DNA from: Tridacna crocea
Taxonomy: Eukaryota; Mollusca; Bivalvia; Cardiida; Cardiidae
DNA: 64,000 nucleotides
Reading direction: 5' to 3'
Assembly: GCA_943736015.1 (NCBI GenBank)
Contig: OX031061.1
Span: forward strand, 13,897,290 to 13,961,289
The first letter of the stretch is position 1; each line of letters opens with the position of its first letter. The notes below the pieces were generated by a model, which was not told the DNA's origin, made no database searches, and saw only the letters and a list, made by a program, of their open reading frames with translations. Both the position numbers and the translations under genes were made by a program. Shown in pieces: positions 43,431-53,700 of the stretch.

Positions 43431-43870
43431 CTCTTCAACAAGTTACAGCGTTTTAGACTTGCTCAAATTCAAAGTATTTGCTTTGGCAAAATATTTATGT
43501 GACACAAAACAGTAAATTTACTTTGTATAGTAGAAAACACTGTAGCAAAAGGAGAAAAGAAGGTTACCTTCAATGTTTTGAAATGGCTTCTGTATCAGGA
43601 TCTGACTTCTTACATGCTGGTAGTGGGTTTGATGCTTGGTTTAGGCAAACTTTCTTAAGGGCAATATTTTGTTTTTGCTACTCATCTCATGCATGTGAGA
43701 AAAGTAGTCAGTGAATCGGTGAGAAAATTGTGTCAGTGCTGGTTTGAGAATGCCAGGAAAGGCATAATAGGTGCACTGATCTCAGTAATATGACTTAAAC
43801 TGTTAAAATGCTGCTACAAAACTCAGTATCAACAAATCTGCGGCAAGATTCATTTGGTAAAGGGTTATGT
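43427..43870 (-). mobile_element. MITE interrupted by SINE-like sequence
   Basis: TTAACTCTTCAACAAGTTAC.. GGCTTCTGTATCAGGATC, then SINE-like sequence, then TTCATTTGGTAAAGGGTTA at 43852-43866. Confidence 0.55.
43605..43845 (+). mobile_element. SINE-like insert, decayed
   Basis: GGCATAATAGGTGCACTGAT and AGTAATATGACTTAAACTGT match the body and tail of the SINE type at 13487; the head is not clear. Confidence 0.45.
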
Positions 43871-44148
43871 AAAAAGATTGGATACCCTGTTATCCAAATA
43901 GGCAGAAGGACTTTATAAATTGTCATTACAAACATTGTAATTGATGGCTAGTAATGTGGAAATTATCATATTACTTTGTCCTGTCACGGTTAGTGGTCAG
44001 TGGTGTTGGTTGATGAGGTCTTTTGTAATAGTTAGTCACCTAGAAATGCAGAATTAAACAAAGAGATGTAATATTTTATCTTACAAACCAAGACAAATTT
44101 ATGACTAAGTATTTTGAAACATCCTTGTACAAGAACTAGCCATAAATA

Positions 44149-44364
44149 ATGAACCCTTTACCACATCATCTGGACTTTAAATGTTCCAAGGAAAGAAACC
44201 TTGTGAAAACATTGTGGGTAATAGGAGAAAATGCTGGTTACCAGCATTTTCTCACAATGTTTTCCATCCCTTTCAAAACCAAAGGTCAATTTTTCAGTTG
44301 CATTTGTCTTCTGCAAATGCTTTCAGTTTTGACTAGTCAGAAATTCTGTTGTTTGATAAATAAG
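44149..44364 (+). mobile_element. TTAA-hairpin MITE, shortened hairpin arm
   Basis: GAACCCTTTACCACATCATC; ATGCTGGTTACCAGCATTTT followed directly by CTCACAATG, so one arm lacks CCTTTTCC. Confidence 0.8.
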
Positions 44365-44497
44365 ATTTCCATTGACTTGCATGTATTTTTTATGTGGGGG
44401 AGATTCAATTTTGATGCTTCAGGTCATGCGATCAGACTTTGCTGGTAGGTAGCAAGGTTGATGGAGCTATATTCACTACTATGCTATTAGCATTTGT

Positions 44498-44622
44498 TGT
44501 GAAAACCAGCATTTCCTTCTTTTCCCACAATGTTTCTTTTCTTTTCACAAAGCCTCTTCTTTTCCTTGTGTTTTCAAAAGGCATCTTCTTGGGGTCATTA
44601 AAATACAGGAATTTCATTTAAC
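44498..44622 (-). mobile_element. MITE right-half fragment
   Basis: AAAACCAGCATTTCCTTCTT and TTTTCAAAAGGCATCTTCTT with an insertion between them. Confidence 0.6.
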
Positions 44623-44654
44623 ATGAAGCATGTGTTGGCCACTGAATAGTAAAA

Positions 44655-44730
44655 GTTGACACCCCCTCCGGGGTATCAAATTTGGGACCTTGTGGTTACA
44701 AAGCTTGTGGTTACTCTACCTCACAACAAT
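44655..44730 (-). repeat. tRNA-like SINE head fragment
   Basis: On the minus strand GTTGTGAGGTAGAGTAACC then CAAATTTGATACCCC resemble A and B boxes. Confidence 0.5.
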
Positions 44731-44819
44731 GCAACAATGGGCACCAAATAAATAATTCTCAGTAATTTCTACCTGGACATGTTACCCAATACTGGGGCCA
44801 TTATATGGGTTGTCCCAAA

Positions 44820-44915
44820 CATTGATCCCTGCTCATCAAGGGTTTCGAACCTGAAACCTTTTCGTGTTTGAAGCCAACACTCTACCTATAGGCATCTTTT
44901 GCCCACCGGTCAGTT
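44820..44915 (-). repeat. tRNA-like SINE head fragment
   Basis: On the minus strand TAGGTAGAGTGTTGGCTTC then CAGGTTCGAAACCC: good A- and B-box matches without a closed cloverleaf. Confidence 0.6.
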
Positions 44916-45128
44916 ATTTTTGTGCATAGACTCTTCTCTGTTGGTATGACCTGTAAAACGTGTCTTTGTCATTTCAGCCAGGTCAATCAGGTTTTAGACA
45001 GAAGATTGTAGGAACTGCATGTGGTGATAGTTGTCATCAGTTGTCGACAGCATTCAGCAAGCGTCATAGATAACCATCATAGGTAGGTGGGTAAATCGTG
45101 TGTCATTTTATCCAAGGTTGACACTTTT

Positions 45129-45347
45129 TTAACCCTTTACAATACAATCCCAAGCTTAAATGACCCGGAAAAGATGCCATTTGAAAACATTGTGGGAAAA
45201 GGAGAAAATGCTGGTAACCAGCATTTTCTCCTTTTCCCACCGTGTTTTTTTACCTTATTAAAGACTAAATTCCATCATTTGAGCCTCATTGAATTGTTGC
45301 CTGCAAACCCTTGCAATTTGGACAAGTCTACAGTTTTGTTGGTATTC
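45129..45347 (+). mobile_element. TTAA-hairpin MITE, family A, right terminus lost
   Basis: TTAACCCTTTACAATACAAT; hairpin intact; ends GTTTTGTTGGTATTCC. Confidence 0.85.
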
Positions 45348-45473
45348 CATACTATGAGAACACTGAAGAAGACATGTCAGAACCCCAGGGACTTCATCCA
45401 TTAATTTTTTTTTTGGGGGGGGGGGTATCTTGTAAGTAAAGCATAATACAGACTTACAAGATACCAAAAGTGG

Positions 45474-45560
45474 TGTCCGTGGTCATGAGGTAGAGCGTCG
45501 GCCTCATAACCTAAAAGTCCTGAGTTTGATACTCTGGAGTGGGTGTCAATTTTTGGATTT
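45474..45560 (+). repeat. tRNA-like SINE head
   Basis: CATGAGGTAGAGCGTCGGCC (A box) and CCTGAGTTTGATACTCTGG (B box). Same type as the minus-strand heads at 44655 and 44820. Confidence 0.6.
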
Positions 45561-45689
45561 TTCATTGGCCCACATATTTGGCACAAGTACTGGTGTAGTT
45601 CCCAGCAAGCAGAATCGAGAGAGATTAGTTTTAGTTGTAAGAACTTGTTTCTCAATCAATGTAAAACAAATATGCTCAAAGATACCAAA

Positions 45690-45840
45690 AAAATGGATAG
45701 AGTCCCTTTGGTCAAAACCATGTGGTGAAAGGAAAAAATACTGGTTACCTTGTTGGGTACTATCATTTTCTCCTATCTTTGCAATGTTTTTCTGTCCACC
45801 CTAGGACACATTCTATTACTACAGGCCTTTGAGCCACATT
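45690..45840 (+). mobile_element. Degraded MITE
   Basis: ACCATGTGGTGAAAGGAAAA, ATACTGGTTACC, CATTTTCTCC, then CTTTGAGCCACATTTTC. Confidence 0.5.
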
Positions 45841-45879
45841 TTCATGATGTCTTTAATGGTCAGGCTTCACGGTAAAGTC

Positions 45880-46559
45880 CATCTTCACAAGCCAAGGATT
45901 ACGATCCACTATAGGGTCCTGTGTGGCTCAGTGGTAAAGTGCAGGACTCGTGATCTGGCGGTCCTGAGTTCAAGCCTCACTAGCTCCACTGGGTTTTTTT
46001 CACAGGAGTGTCCTTGGGCAAGACAATTCAGAGCCTAGCCTAGTACTGGTGAAACCCAGGAAACATGAATATGTGAACTGTCGCCGTGATATGACTGAAA
46101 TAACATTGAAAGCGGCGTAAAACACCTGCATCAAATCAAATCGCTCGTAGCATTTCATCTTTGATAAAAATAGAAAAGGGTCGTGATAAATATAGAAGGT
46201 TAATATGAATACCTGCATGAATGTGTGCAGGATCTGTAATGATTCATTACTGAAGAAAACATAGACAAACAATATTTACATAAAGTTTCAATGTGACCAA
46301 TCAATTATCAGATGTTTTAGGCTATGTCCCAGCACCTGACCATGGAATGTCAAAGTATGTTTGTGGTTATTGCTTCATGTTGAATTATTGTATTCGTAAT
46401 TGGTTTGTAAAACAACATTTCATTGACTTTGAGAAATATGATGTAAAGGGAGATAATAAGCAGCATCCAATAGGGGGCTTATCGCGGGAATCTCGAAATT
46501 GGGCTCGATCCGCCAGTGAAAGATCCACATAGTCATTGTAGCCTTGGCTCACAAAGATG
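45880..46559. mobile_element. TIR element with 9-bp TSD, copy 3, with SINE inside
   Basis: CATCTTCACAAGCCAAGG..CCTTGGCTCACAAAGATG; flanks GGTAAAGTC and AGTTAAGTC agree at 7 of 9. A SINE replaces part of the interior (45913-46141). Confidence 0.8.
45913..46141 (+). mobile_element. tRNA-derived SINE
   Basis: A box TGGCTCAGTGGTAAAGTG, B box CTGAGTTCAAGCCTC, body AGAGCCTAGCCTAGTACTGG, tail ATGACTGAAATAACATTGAA then ATCAAATCAAATC. Confidence 0.88.
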
Positions 46560-46786
46560 AGTTAAGTCATCTTGATCTTTATCATTTTTCCATGAAACTG
46601 AGTAGCCATAAGTGCTCATGACTGAAAACTGATCAGAACTGGAGCCAAAAAAACAATAATACACTAGTGTATTATCAGAAATAAGTTGTGGCTTCCATAC
46701 ATTGCCAGAGGAGGTTTTATATGATAAACATAAAATTAATATTTGTAAATTATATTTTGTAAGCCCTTCAGCAACGATCAAGATGA

Positions 46787-47247
46787 CAAATACATTTTAG
46801 TCAACATATTTGATAAAAATGATGTTACATAAACACAAATCTGAGATTCTATTTATCACAAAAAACTAATGAGAGACAGAAAATTATCTTGCATCATCCC
46901 TTAGCCTCTATACTGTTCACAGGTTCATGTTTAGAGTTGTAGTTTGTTTTTCAATGTTTATATACACAAGTAAATAGTTCTTTGACATTGACACCGAAAG
47001 AATGCTGAAATAGTTTATAAAGGGGTTAAGTCTACCTATTTCCGCAATGATACTGATTTTAAGAGACGTTTGCTGCAATTATCAAACAAAAAAATAAAAA
47101 ACTCTCTATGTAGAAACACCTCGGCAACAAACAATGTCATTGTTGCCGATGTGTATCTACATGGAAAGATTTTGATGATAAATAGAATCTCACATTCGTG
47201 TTTATGTAATACCATTTTTATCAAATATGTTGACTAAAATGTATTTG
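46787..47247. mobile_element. 461-bp element with ~75-bp TIRs
   Basis: CAAATACATTTTAGTCAACA at the left is mirrored at 47228-47247; pairing continues through CATAAACAC / GTGTTTATG and TTCTATTTATCA / TGATAAATAGAA. Contains an inner palindrome at 47103-47163. Confidence 0.88.
47103..47163. repeat. Inner palindrome of the long-TIR element
   Basis: TCGGCAACAAACAATG / CATTGTTGCCGA, flanked by ATGTAGA / TCTACAT. Confidence 0.8.
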
Positions 47248-47307
47248 ACGCTCACCAAGGCTTGTGTCATACAATTTCAGTCAACTCATTCGAATTATAA
47301 TACATTA

Positions 47308-47350
47308 ACACTGGTTGCCAGCACTTTCTCCTTTCTTCACATTGTAATCC
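47308..47350 (+). mobile_element. MITE tip scrap
   Basis: CTGGTTGCCAGCACTTTCTC and CTTCACATTGT only. Confidence 0.45.
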
Positions 47351-47528
47351 GAGGCAAATCCAGTTGTTTAAAGGCTTTGAGTTATGGTTAACTTTTTTGC
47401 CCCAAAATCATCAGTAAATTCAAGACTTCAGATTTGCTACCAAATCAAGAAATTTAACTTTTTTTTTGAGATCTTCAGGCATTTTTTCAATTGCTATTGA
47501 AGCTAAATTGAGTCATAATCTAGCATGA

Positions 47529-47588
47529 GGTGTAAATCCAAGATCAGATTGCCTAGTTTGTGCAATCTGATCTTGATCTACACCATCC
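47529..47588. mobile_element. GATCAGACTG palindrome, copy 8
   Basis: GGTGTAAATCCAAGATCAGA..TCTGATCTTGATCTACACC. Confidence 0.8.
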
Positions 47589-47693
47589 TCATAAGCTATT
47601 CATTTTGTTACTGTTAGTAAAAGAGTCAGTGGTCAGTTTTGATATGAATTAGACTTTATCCTAAAATCATCTTAGTCTGGCACAAAATAGAAT

Positions 47694-47964
47694 TTAACTC
47701 TAGCAAATGACAGAATTTTAGACTGGTCCAATTTGAAAAAACTTGCAGATGACAACATAAACATTACTCAAAAATTGAAGTTCGGTAGAAAACATTGTGG
47801 GAAAAGGAGAAAATGCTGGTTACCAGCATTTTCTCCCTTTCTCATAACATTGTGGGAAAAGGAGAAAATGCTGGTTACCAGCATTTTCTCCTTTTCTCAC
47901 AATGTTTTCAAAAGGCTTCTGTCTCAGGGACATAAAAACTAGAGGTTGTTTGGTAAAAAGTTAA
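47694..47964 (-). mobile_element. TTAA-hairpin MITE with duplicated hairpin
   Basis: 271 bp. Two consecutive hairpins with tip ATGCTGGTTACCAGCATTTT (about 47790-47844 and 47845-47903) between normal termini; the second begins AACATTGTGGGAAAAGGAG like the first. Confidence 0.93.
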
Positions 47965-48826
47965 TACAATTAATATTTGCGTACATCCTTCCTACATGTT
48001 TATAAATAGGCTATTTCCATTTCTACTAAAAAAAAAATGACTGGAACAAGTTTAAATGCAGGTATAGGTGAATACTGGAACTGCATGAGGTAGCTAGGTT
48101 GTCGACACTGATCATAAACTATAATAGAAGGGTAGGTAGCTTTTTGTCACAAACATCCGAGATCGACACTTCATTTAACGCGACTTCAAACAGTAACCCC
48201 ACTGCTTTGGCAAGATTTTAGCGGAGCGTCTGTTGCACCTAGGATACTGTCCCTTCAATAGCAAATATTTATTGATTCGCAACTATTGAGGATAGAAAAA
48301 AAAGGTCGCACTCAGATTTTTCTCCTTTCAACTTGTAACTCCCCCTTTGAAAGCTGGAAGGAAATGGTGATATAATTCGTGAATAGAGCACCTTTAGAAA
48401 AGAAAATTGAAAGTTGTGTTGAATTTTATGCGTATCCTATTAGTGTAAATATTCAACACTGTGAATACAGTAAAGAGAAGCTTTTTTTTTTCATTTTTCT
48501 ATGACAAAAGTTTAAATATTTAACAAGATGCAAGAAGACAGATTTCATATGTTAAATGAAGAATTGATGTGTAAATTTGTAAACTGGGTGTAGTAATTCA
48601 AATGTAAATAGGTATTTTAAGGACTTTTTTTGTGTTTTTGAGATTTTACGGACTTTGCGATTCATTATTGATTAAGTTGGACCATTTCAATAGATGGAGG
48701 CTAATCAGTGTGGAGGTTTATTGGAAGGTACTTTATTTGGCTTTAGAAGATGTAAAGTCTTCAACCATTATCGTAAAAAGGTAAGCCACAAGTAAATGAG
48801 ACAGTAGAAATTAATGGTTACTTTTT
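47965..48826. other. No feature recognised
   Basis: About 860 bp without a repeat copy or supportable gene. Confidence 0.35.
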
Positions 48827-49236
48827 TTTAAAACTCTTTATGGTCAAAAGAAAAATTTTAGACCCATCCAAATTAATCTTTTATTCAGAATTCTGAGTTT
48901 TAATGTCTCTGAAGAAGGTGAAAACATTATGGAAAAAAGGATAAAATGCTGGTAACCAGTATTTTCTCCTTTTTCCAACAATATTTTTTTTTATCCTACC
49001 CAAGACAGAAATCATTATTTGAACTGCATTTATTTTGTCCTCTTCAAATATTTTCAGTTTCGATGAGTCCAAAATTTTTTTGATTTGTATAGAGACAGTA
49101 TTACAGACAACAATTTAAAAGCAGCTCAGACAACGAAATTTTCTCTGAAAGAGAAGAATCCATTGCGGAGAAAATGCTAGCTTCTCCTTTGCCCACAATG
49201 TTTTCAAAGAGTTGTTAAGCAAAAGATTGCATGGTA
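48827..49236. mobile_element. Cluster of three decayed MITE fragments
   Basis: Left-arm scrap 48835-48870 (AAAACTCTTTATGG..), a '+' copy at about 48882-49090 with tip ATGCTGGTAACCAGTATT, and a '-' copy at about 49093-49236 with a shortened tip (AAATGCTAGCTTCTCC). Confidence 0.65.
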
Positions 49237-49273
49237 GACTGTCAAACAAACCTTACTTCTGATACTTACTGTT

Positions 49274-49502
49274 TTAACTCTTTACCACACGACAAAATTT
49301 TAGACTGGTTCAAATTGAAAGCATTTGCAGACGACAAAATGAAGCTGACTGAAAAATTGGAATTTGTTCTGGGAAGGGTAGAAAACACTTGTGGGAAAAG
49401 GAGAAAATGCTGGTTACCCGCATTTTCTCCTTTTCCTACTGTGTTTTCAAAAGGCTTCTTTTCAGGGGCATCAAAAGTAGGGATTGTGTGGTAATGGATT
49501 AA
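49274..49502 (-). mobile_element. TTAA-hairpin MITE, family A, 229 bp
   Basis: TTAACTCTTTACCACACGAC..GTGGTAATGGATTAA; one tip change (TTACCCGCAT). Confidence 0.94.
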
Positions 49503-49539
49503 GAAACAACATAACATAAACACAACATAAACAATATAT

Positions 49540-49605
49540 GTAGCCATTGTGGGAAAAAACATTTGCTCATTAAAAAATTGCTCCTTTTCCCAAAAAAATT
49601 TTCAA
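49540..49605. mobile_element. Family B hairpin scrap
   Basis: CCATTGTGGGAAAAAACATT, TTGCTCATTAAAAAATTGCT, CCTTTTCCC. Confidence 0.5.
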
Positions 49606-49867
49606 ATATTTTGAACACATTCTGTGATTGTCTGAGGCTATATTGATGTTGATGTAACAGTTTCTAAAAGAAATGCCATGCTGAGGACAGAATTGGACTT
49701 TAACAAATAAATGTCTTTATTTTGTACCTCTGACCATGTGACTTCATATAATTATTTCAGCTTTGGTCCATGGTTGATAAATTTCAGAATTGGAAGGCAA
49801 AATTTTTTTGCCTGATACTTTCAACACTTTCATTGATAATCTTGCTATATTAATACATTACAGCAGT

Positions 49868-50096
49868 TTAACTCTTTACCAAATGACTAAATTTTAAACT
49901 TGTCCAAGTTGAGAGCATTTGCAGATAATAAAATAAATGTGACTTAAAAATTAAAATTTGTTCCGGGAGGGTACAAGACATTGTGGGAAAAGGAGAAAAT
50001 GCCGGTAAACAGCATTTTCTCCTTTTCCCACAATGTTTTCAAAAGGCTTCTTTTCTCAGGGTCGTTAAAAGTAGGGATTGTGTGGTAGAGGGTTAA
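49868..50096 (-). mobile_element. TTAA-hairpin MITE, family A, 229 bp
   Basis: TTAACTCTTTACCAAATGAC..GTGGTAGAGGGTTAA; tip ATGCCGGTAAACAGCAT. Confidence 0.94.
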
Positions 50097-50274
50097 AAGA
50101 GGGCCACAGACCTCAAAGTTGAAGATGAATATTGGTTTGTATGAGGACTGCATTCAGAATCTTTGACTATGAAGCTTCAAATCTTAAAGCTTTGGTCCTT
50201 CGTCGATAAATTTCAGTCTTCAAATTTATAAAAAAAAAAAAAGTCATGCATTGCCACCTGTGTAGATTAAAATC

Positions 50275-50446
50275 CAGGTCCATATTCACTCACCATTCTT
50301 AATTTCATTCTAATTCAAAGTTTAGAAAATAACACAATCTCTTACTGGCTAAACCAGATTGTTAAGCCAATCAGAAGTTCTGTTACTTTTATATTTAGAA
50401 AACTCTTTAGGACATAGAAATGGTTGGTGAATTATAACGGATCCTG
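50275..50446. mobile_element. GGGTCC..GGACCC palindrome family, copy 5
   Basis: CCAGGTCCATATTCACTCAC..TTGGTGAATTATAACGG; centre CTGGCTAAACCAGATTGTTA. Confidence 0.7.
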
Positions 50447-50454
50447 GCCATATA

Positions 50455-50653
50455 ATTATTGCTCTAAGTAGGAAGGCTTTTGAAAACATTGTGGGACAAT
50501 GAGAAAATGCTGATAACCAGCATTTGCTCATTTTTCCACAATGTTTTATATCCATTAACAAATGATTTCAATCATTTGATCTACATTGAAGTTGTGTCTA
50601 CAAGTGCTTCCAACTTTAAAACATGTTAAATTTTGTCGTCAGGTAGAGTTATT
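50455..50653 (+). mobile_element. TTAA-hairpin MITE, decayed ends
   Basis: GAAGGCTTTTGAAAACATTG; tip ATGCTGATAACCAGCATTTG; end GTCGTCAGGTAGAGTTA. Confidence 0.75.
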
Positions 50654-50658
50654 GGCCC

Positions 50659-50895
50659 CTTTTTAGATGGTCTTGGGTTTTGTGATTTAGTGACAAGGGT
50701 GGGAATTACAGGGATAGAACCAGAATAAAGTAATACAAGTTGTACATCAGAAAATGGTTTTGCCAAACATTGTGATGGAATAAAGAAATACTTTTATTGG
50801 GATGGTAGGAGGTCAAACTCCTCCCCCCCCTTTTCTGATGGTCCCTCAAGGTTTGTGATTTAATGACAAGGGGGGATTATGGGGGCAGTATCAAG
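50659..50895 (+). repeat. Diverged direct repeat, ~172-bp spacing
   Basis: TTTGTGATTTAGTGACAAGG (50678) and GTTTGTGATTTAATGACAAG (50851) lie in two similar ~60-bp blocks. Confidence 0.6.
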
Positions 50896-51240
50896 TGATT
50901 TAAGTTGATCTTTTACCTTTATTATCTCTGGGAGAACAAAGAAGAAGAACCAGAAATTGTCACCCAATATTGTATGGCTATGACAAGGTTTTAGTGCCTT
51001 TTACCTCTTAGGGTTTGAATATTGGATACATCTCGAAATGGTGGATGGGGAAAAATATGGTGATGTAAGGTGAAATCAATGGAGATGAGCAGTTTCTCCA
51101 TTGGCCACAATGTTTTCTTGATTTCTTTTGTAATTCGATTTCCTACCTGTCTTTTTTTGTAAAAACCTTCCTATACAAAGATTCACAATTTGCTTACTGT
51201 TTTCCTCAGTCTAAGACTTGAAACTTTTGGAAACAACTGT
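50896..51240. other. Unrecognised apart from a MITE scrap near 51080
   Basis: GGCCACAATGTTTTCTTGAT (51104-51123) is a right-hairpin scrap. Confidence 0.35.
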
Positions 51241-51319
51241 ATGATTGATGAGTTAGAAAATCATCCTTGTAAAATGAGAATATCCCGGTAATCTACGGGA
51301 ATAAAGGTTGAATACACAA

Positions 51320-51400
51320 ATTTAAGTGAAAAGATTGTGGTAAAAGGAGAAATTGCTTAAAATGAGCAATTTTTCGTTTTGCCACGATGTTTTCAAAAGT
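51320..51400 (-). mobile_element. Family B/C hairpin remnant
   Basis: TGGTAAAAGGAGAAATTGCT-TAAAATGAGCAATTTTTC; outer arms decayed. Confidence 0.6.
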
Positions 51401-51634
51401 TGTCGTCCTAAGGATACGAAAAAAGGTCGCAGGTAGATGGTAACTGTATTAGTGATGTATTCACTTTTGTACAAATAGTTTTATGGGTAATATAAACTGT
51501 AAACTGAATAAGAGCGGGTTATTTTATGACAATGAAATATAAACTTTGGTTTCTTTTGTGGAGTTAAGTTGGAGTAGGTAAGGGATGATCAAGGAGGTGA
51601 CAACAGGTAAATAATTTTGATAAATTTTTGAGCC

Positions 51635-52076
51635 ATAACCCGTTACCACTCAGCAAAATTTTTAGACCTATCTGAATTGAAAGCATCTGCGACGACAATT
51701 TTAAAGTGACTTAAATGGTGCAATTTTGCTTTAAAACTCTGTGGGAAAAGGAGAAAATGCTGGTTACCAGCATTTTCTCCTTTTTCATAATGATTTAACT
51801 CTTTACCAAATAAGAAAATTTTAGACTGGTCCAAATTGAAAGCATTTGCAGACGACGGAATAAAGGTGACTAAAAAGTAGAAATTTGTTCTGGGAAAGAT
51901 AGAAAATACTGTGGGAAAAGGAGAAAATGCTGGTTACCAGCATTTTCTCCTTTTCCCATAGTATTTTCTAAAGGCTTCTATCTCGGGGGCATCAAAAGTA
52001 GGGATTGTGTGGTAATGGGTTAAGAAGGCTTCCTCCTCGGGCATGCTAAAGTCGTCACTGCGTGGTAAAGGGTTAA
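51635..52076 (-). mobile_element. TTAA-hairpin MITE hosting a second copy
   Basis: Left part with hairpin ATGCTGGTTACCAGCATTTT to CATAATGATTTAA at 51798; right part GAAGGCTTCCTCCTCGGGCA..GGTAAAGGGTTAA from 52024. Confidence 0.9.
51795..52023 (-). mobile_element. TTAA-hairpin MITE, family A, 229 bp, nested
   Basis: TTAACTCTTTACCAAATAAG..GTGGTAATGGGTTAA. TTAA on both sides inside the host copy. Confidence 0.95.
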
Positions 52077-52427
52077 CTTCTTACAAAATGACAAAATTAC
52101 AATTTGGTTCAAAGTGAAAGCATTTGCAGAAGACAAAATAAATGTGACTGAAAAATTGAATTTTAGTTTTGGAAGGGTAGAAAATATTGTAGGAAAATGC
52201 TGGTTACCAAGAATTCATTGTCTAAAATTGCAGTACAGCTTTTACAATATCATTATACCCCCCGCAAAAAGAATTTTTTCAGGAGTATACTGGAATCAGC
52301 CTGTCTGTCTGTGTGTCCGTCCGTGTACAAAATATTGTTACCAGCATTTTCTCTGTTTCCCATAATGTTTTCAGAAGGCTTCTTTCTCAGATTCGTAAAA
52401 ACCGGAAATTGTTCAGTAAAAGGTTAA
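52073..52427 (-). mobile_element. TTAA-hairpin MITE split at the hairpin tip
   Basis: Left arm to AAAATGCTGGTTACCA, then ~125 bp of foreign repeat, then GTTACCAGCATTTTCTC and the right arm ending AAAAGGTTAA. Shares TTAA with the previous copy. Confidence 0.85.
52209..52333 (+). repeat. 'GTATACTGGAATCAGCCTGTC' repeat, copy 2
   Basis: AGTATACTGGAATCAGCCTG and GTGTACAAAATATTG; homologous to 34622-34730, inserted in a MITE hairpin. Confidence 0.7.
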
Positions 52428-52646
52428 ACTCTAGATTATTTGGTAAAGGGATAATGGATAGTTAATTACAGGTAAATTGTTTGTTCCAGAAAATGAACAA
52501 TCTCATAATTATAATAGTAATAGTAATTGCTGATTTCAGACAAACTTTTTTTTTTTAATGTTTTTTGCAGGGGCATGAAAGATAAAATGAATCGATCTGA
52601 AAGTTAATGGTAAAATATTGCTCATTTGATTGATGAATTATCTTTC

Positions 52647-52873
52647 TTAAATCTTTACCACCCAATCCCGACTTTTAACGACCCTGAGAAAGAAGCCTTT
52701 TGAAAAAACTGTGGGAAAAGGAGAAAATGCTGGTCACCAGCATTTTCTCCTTTTCTGACAATGTTTTCTCCTCTTCCAAAGCCAAGTTTCAGTTTTTGAT
52801 TCACGTTTATTTTGTCATCTGCAAACACTTTCAATTTTGACTAGTGTAAGATTTTGTCATTTGGTAGAGTTCA
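52647..52873 (+). mobile_element. TTAA-hairpin MITE, family A
   Basis: TTAAATCTTTACCACCCAAT; tip GCTGGTCACCAGC; right end GTCATTTGGTAGAGTTCA. Confidence 0.88.
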
Positions 52874-52910
52874 TGCTTTTTTTGTTTTGATGCGAAATCC
52901 ATTCATCAGT

Positions 52911-53075
52911 GAATTCTTTACCAAGTAACAAAATTTTAGATATTCCCAGAATGAGTGCATTTTTGCAGACAACAAATTAAATTTGGTTAAAATGATAAAA
53001 AATTTCTTTTTTTTTTGATGGGTAGAAAATGATGCAGGAAAGGGAGACTGATTGCTAACATTTTTCCCCTTAAAG
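52911..53075 (-). mobile_element. Truncated MITE
   Basis: GAATTCTTTACCAAGTAACA, GCAGACAACAAATTAAAT; hairpin decayed (TTGCTAACATTTTTCCCC). Confidence 0.65.
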
Positions 53076-53700
53076 AGGCAATAATACTCATTTTAAGCCA
53101 GTTTTAGTTCATTTTGTTTTTATTTTATCAAAATATAGTCATTCTTATATATCTATGCCAAATATTGCGCCGGACGGTTGCAATGTTGTTTAGATTACGC
53201 CTGATAGAAAATGCATTTCACGGACTTGCGGCCTTCAATGTAAACAGACTGGTCGTTTCCGGATTTGAATCGAAGATTTTCGATATCCGTTATACACTCA
53301 GGTAGATTCGTATGATGATCATGCATTCTGTAAGGTGACTATATTTGACCTTGGCCTTGATGCCGTTAATAAAGGAAAATGGATGCTTCTCTGTTGCAGC
53401 CTCTATTTTTAGACGGAGATCGAGGCCTATATGTAAGTTACCGTATCCGACTCTAGGCGGAAACAAACGATAAATTTCCGTGAGTCACCGCCATCGTTTA
53501 CAGCTTCGATCGTCAGCCAGTTTTCTTCTAGCCAATTTTCGGTTTTTCACACAAATCCCCGTGTTTCTTTTTTCATTTACATGATATAATTATGTCAGTA
53601 ATTTATCCTTGTGTACACAAAGGACAGATTTCTGTACCATTCTATTTTTCTTCTTGAAATTTAACAGCGTTTCTGCTCACCGGCTGTAGACAGGCATCTT
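53076..53700. other. No gene confirmed
   Basis: A 63-residue frame (53114-53305) and a CTCTGTTGCAG acceptor-like site at 53388-53398 are present, but I see no coherent exon structure. This is one of the longer stretches free of MITEs. Confidence 0.35.

Noticed and set aside
44820-44915. Possible tRNA gene
   Set aside because: A- and B-box matches are good, but no seven-base acceptor stem or anticodon arm closes; a SINE head fits better.
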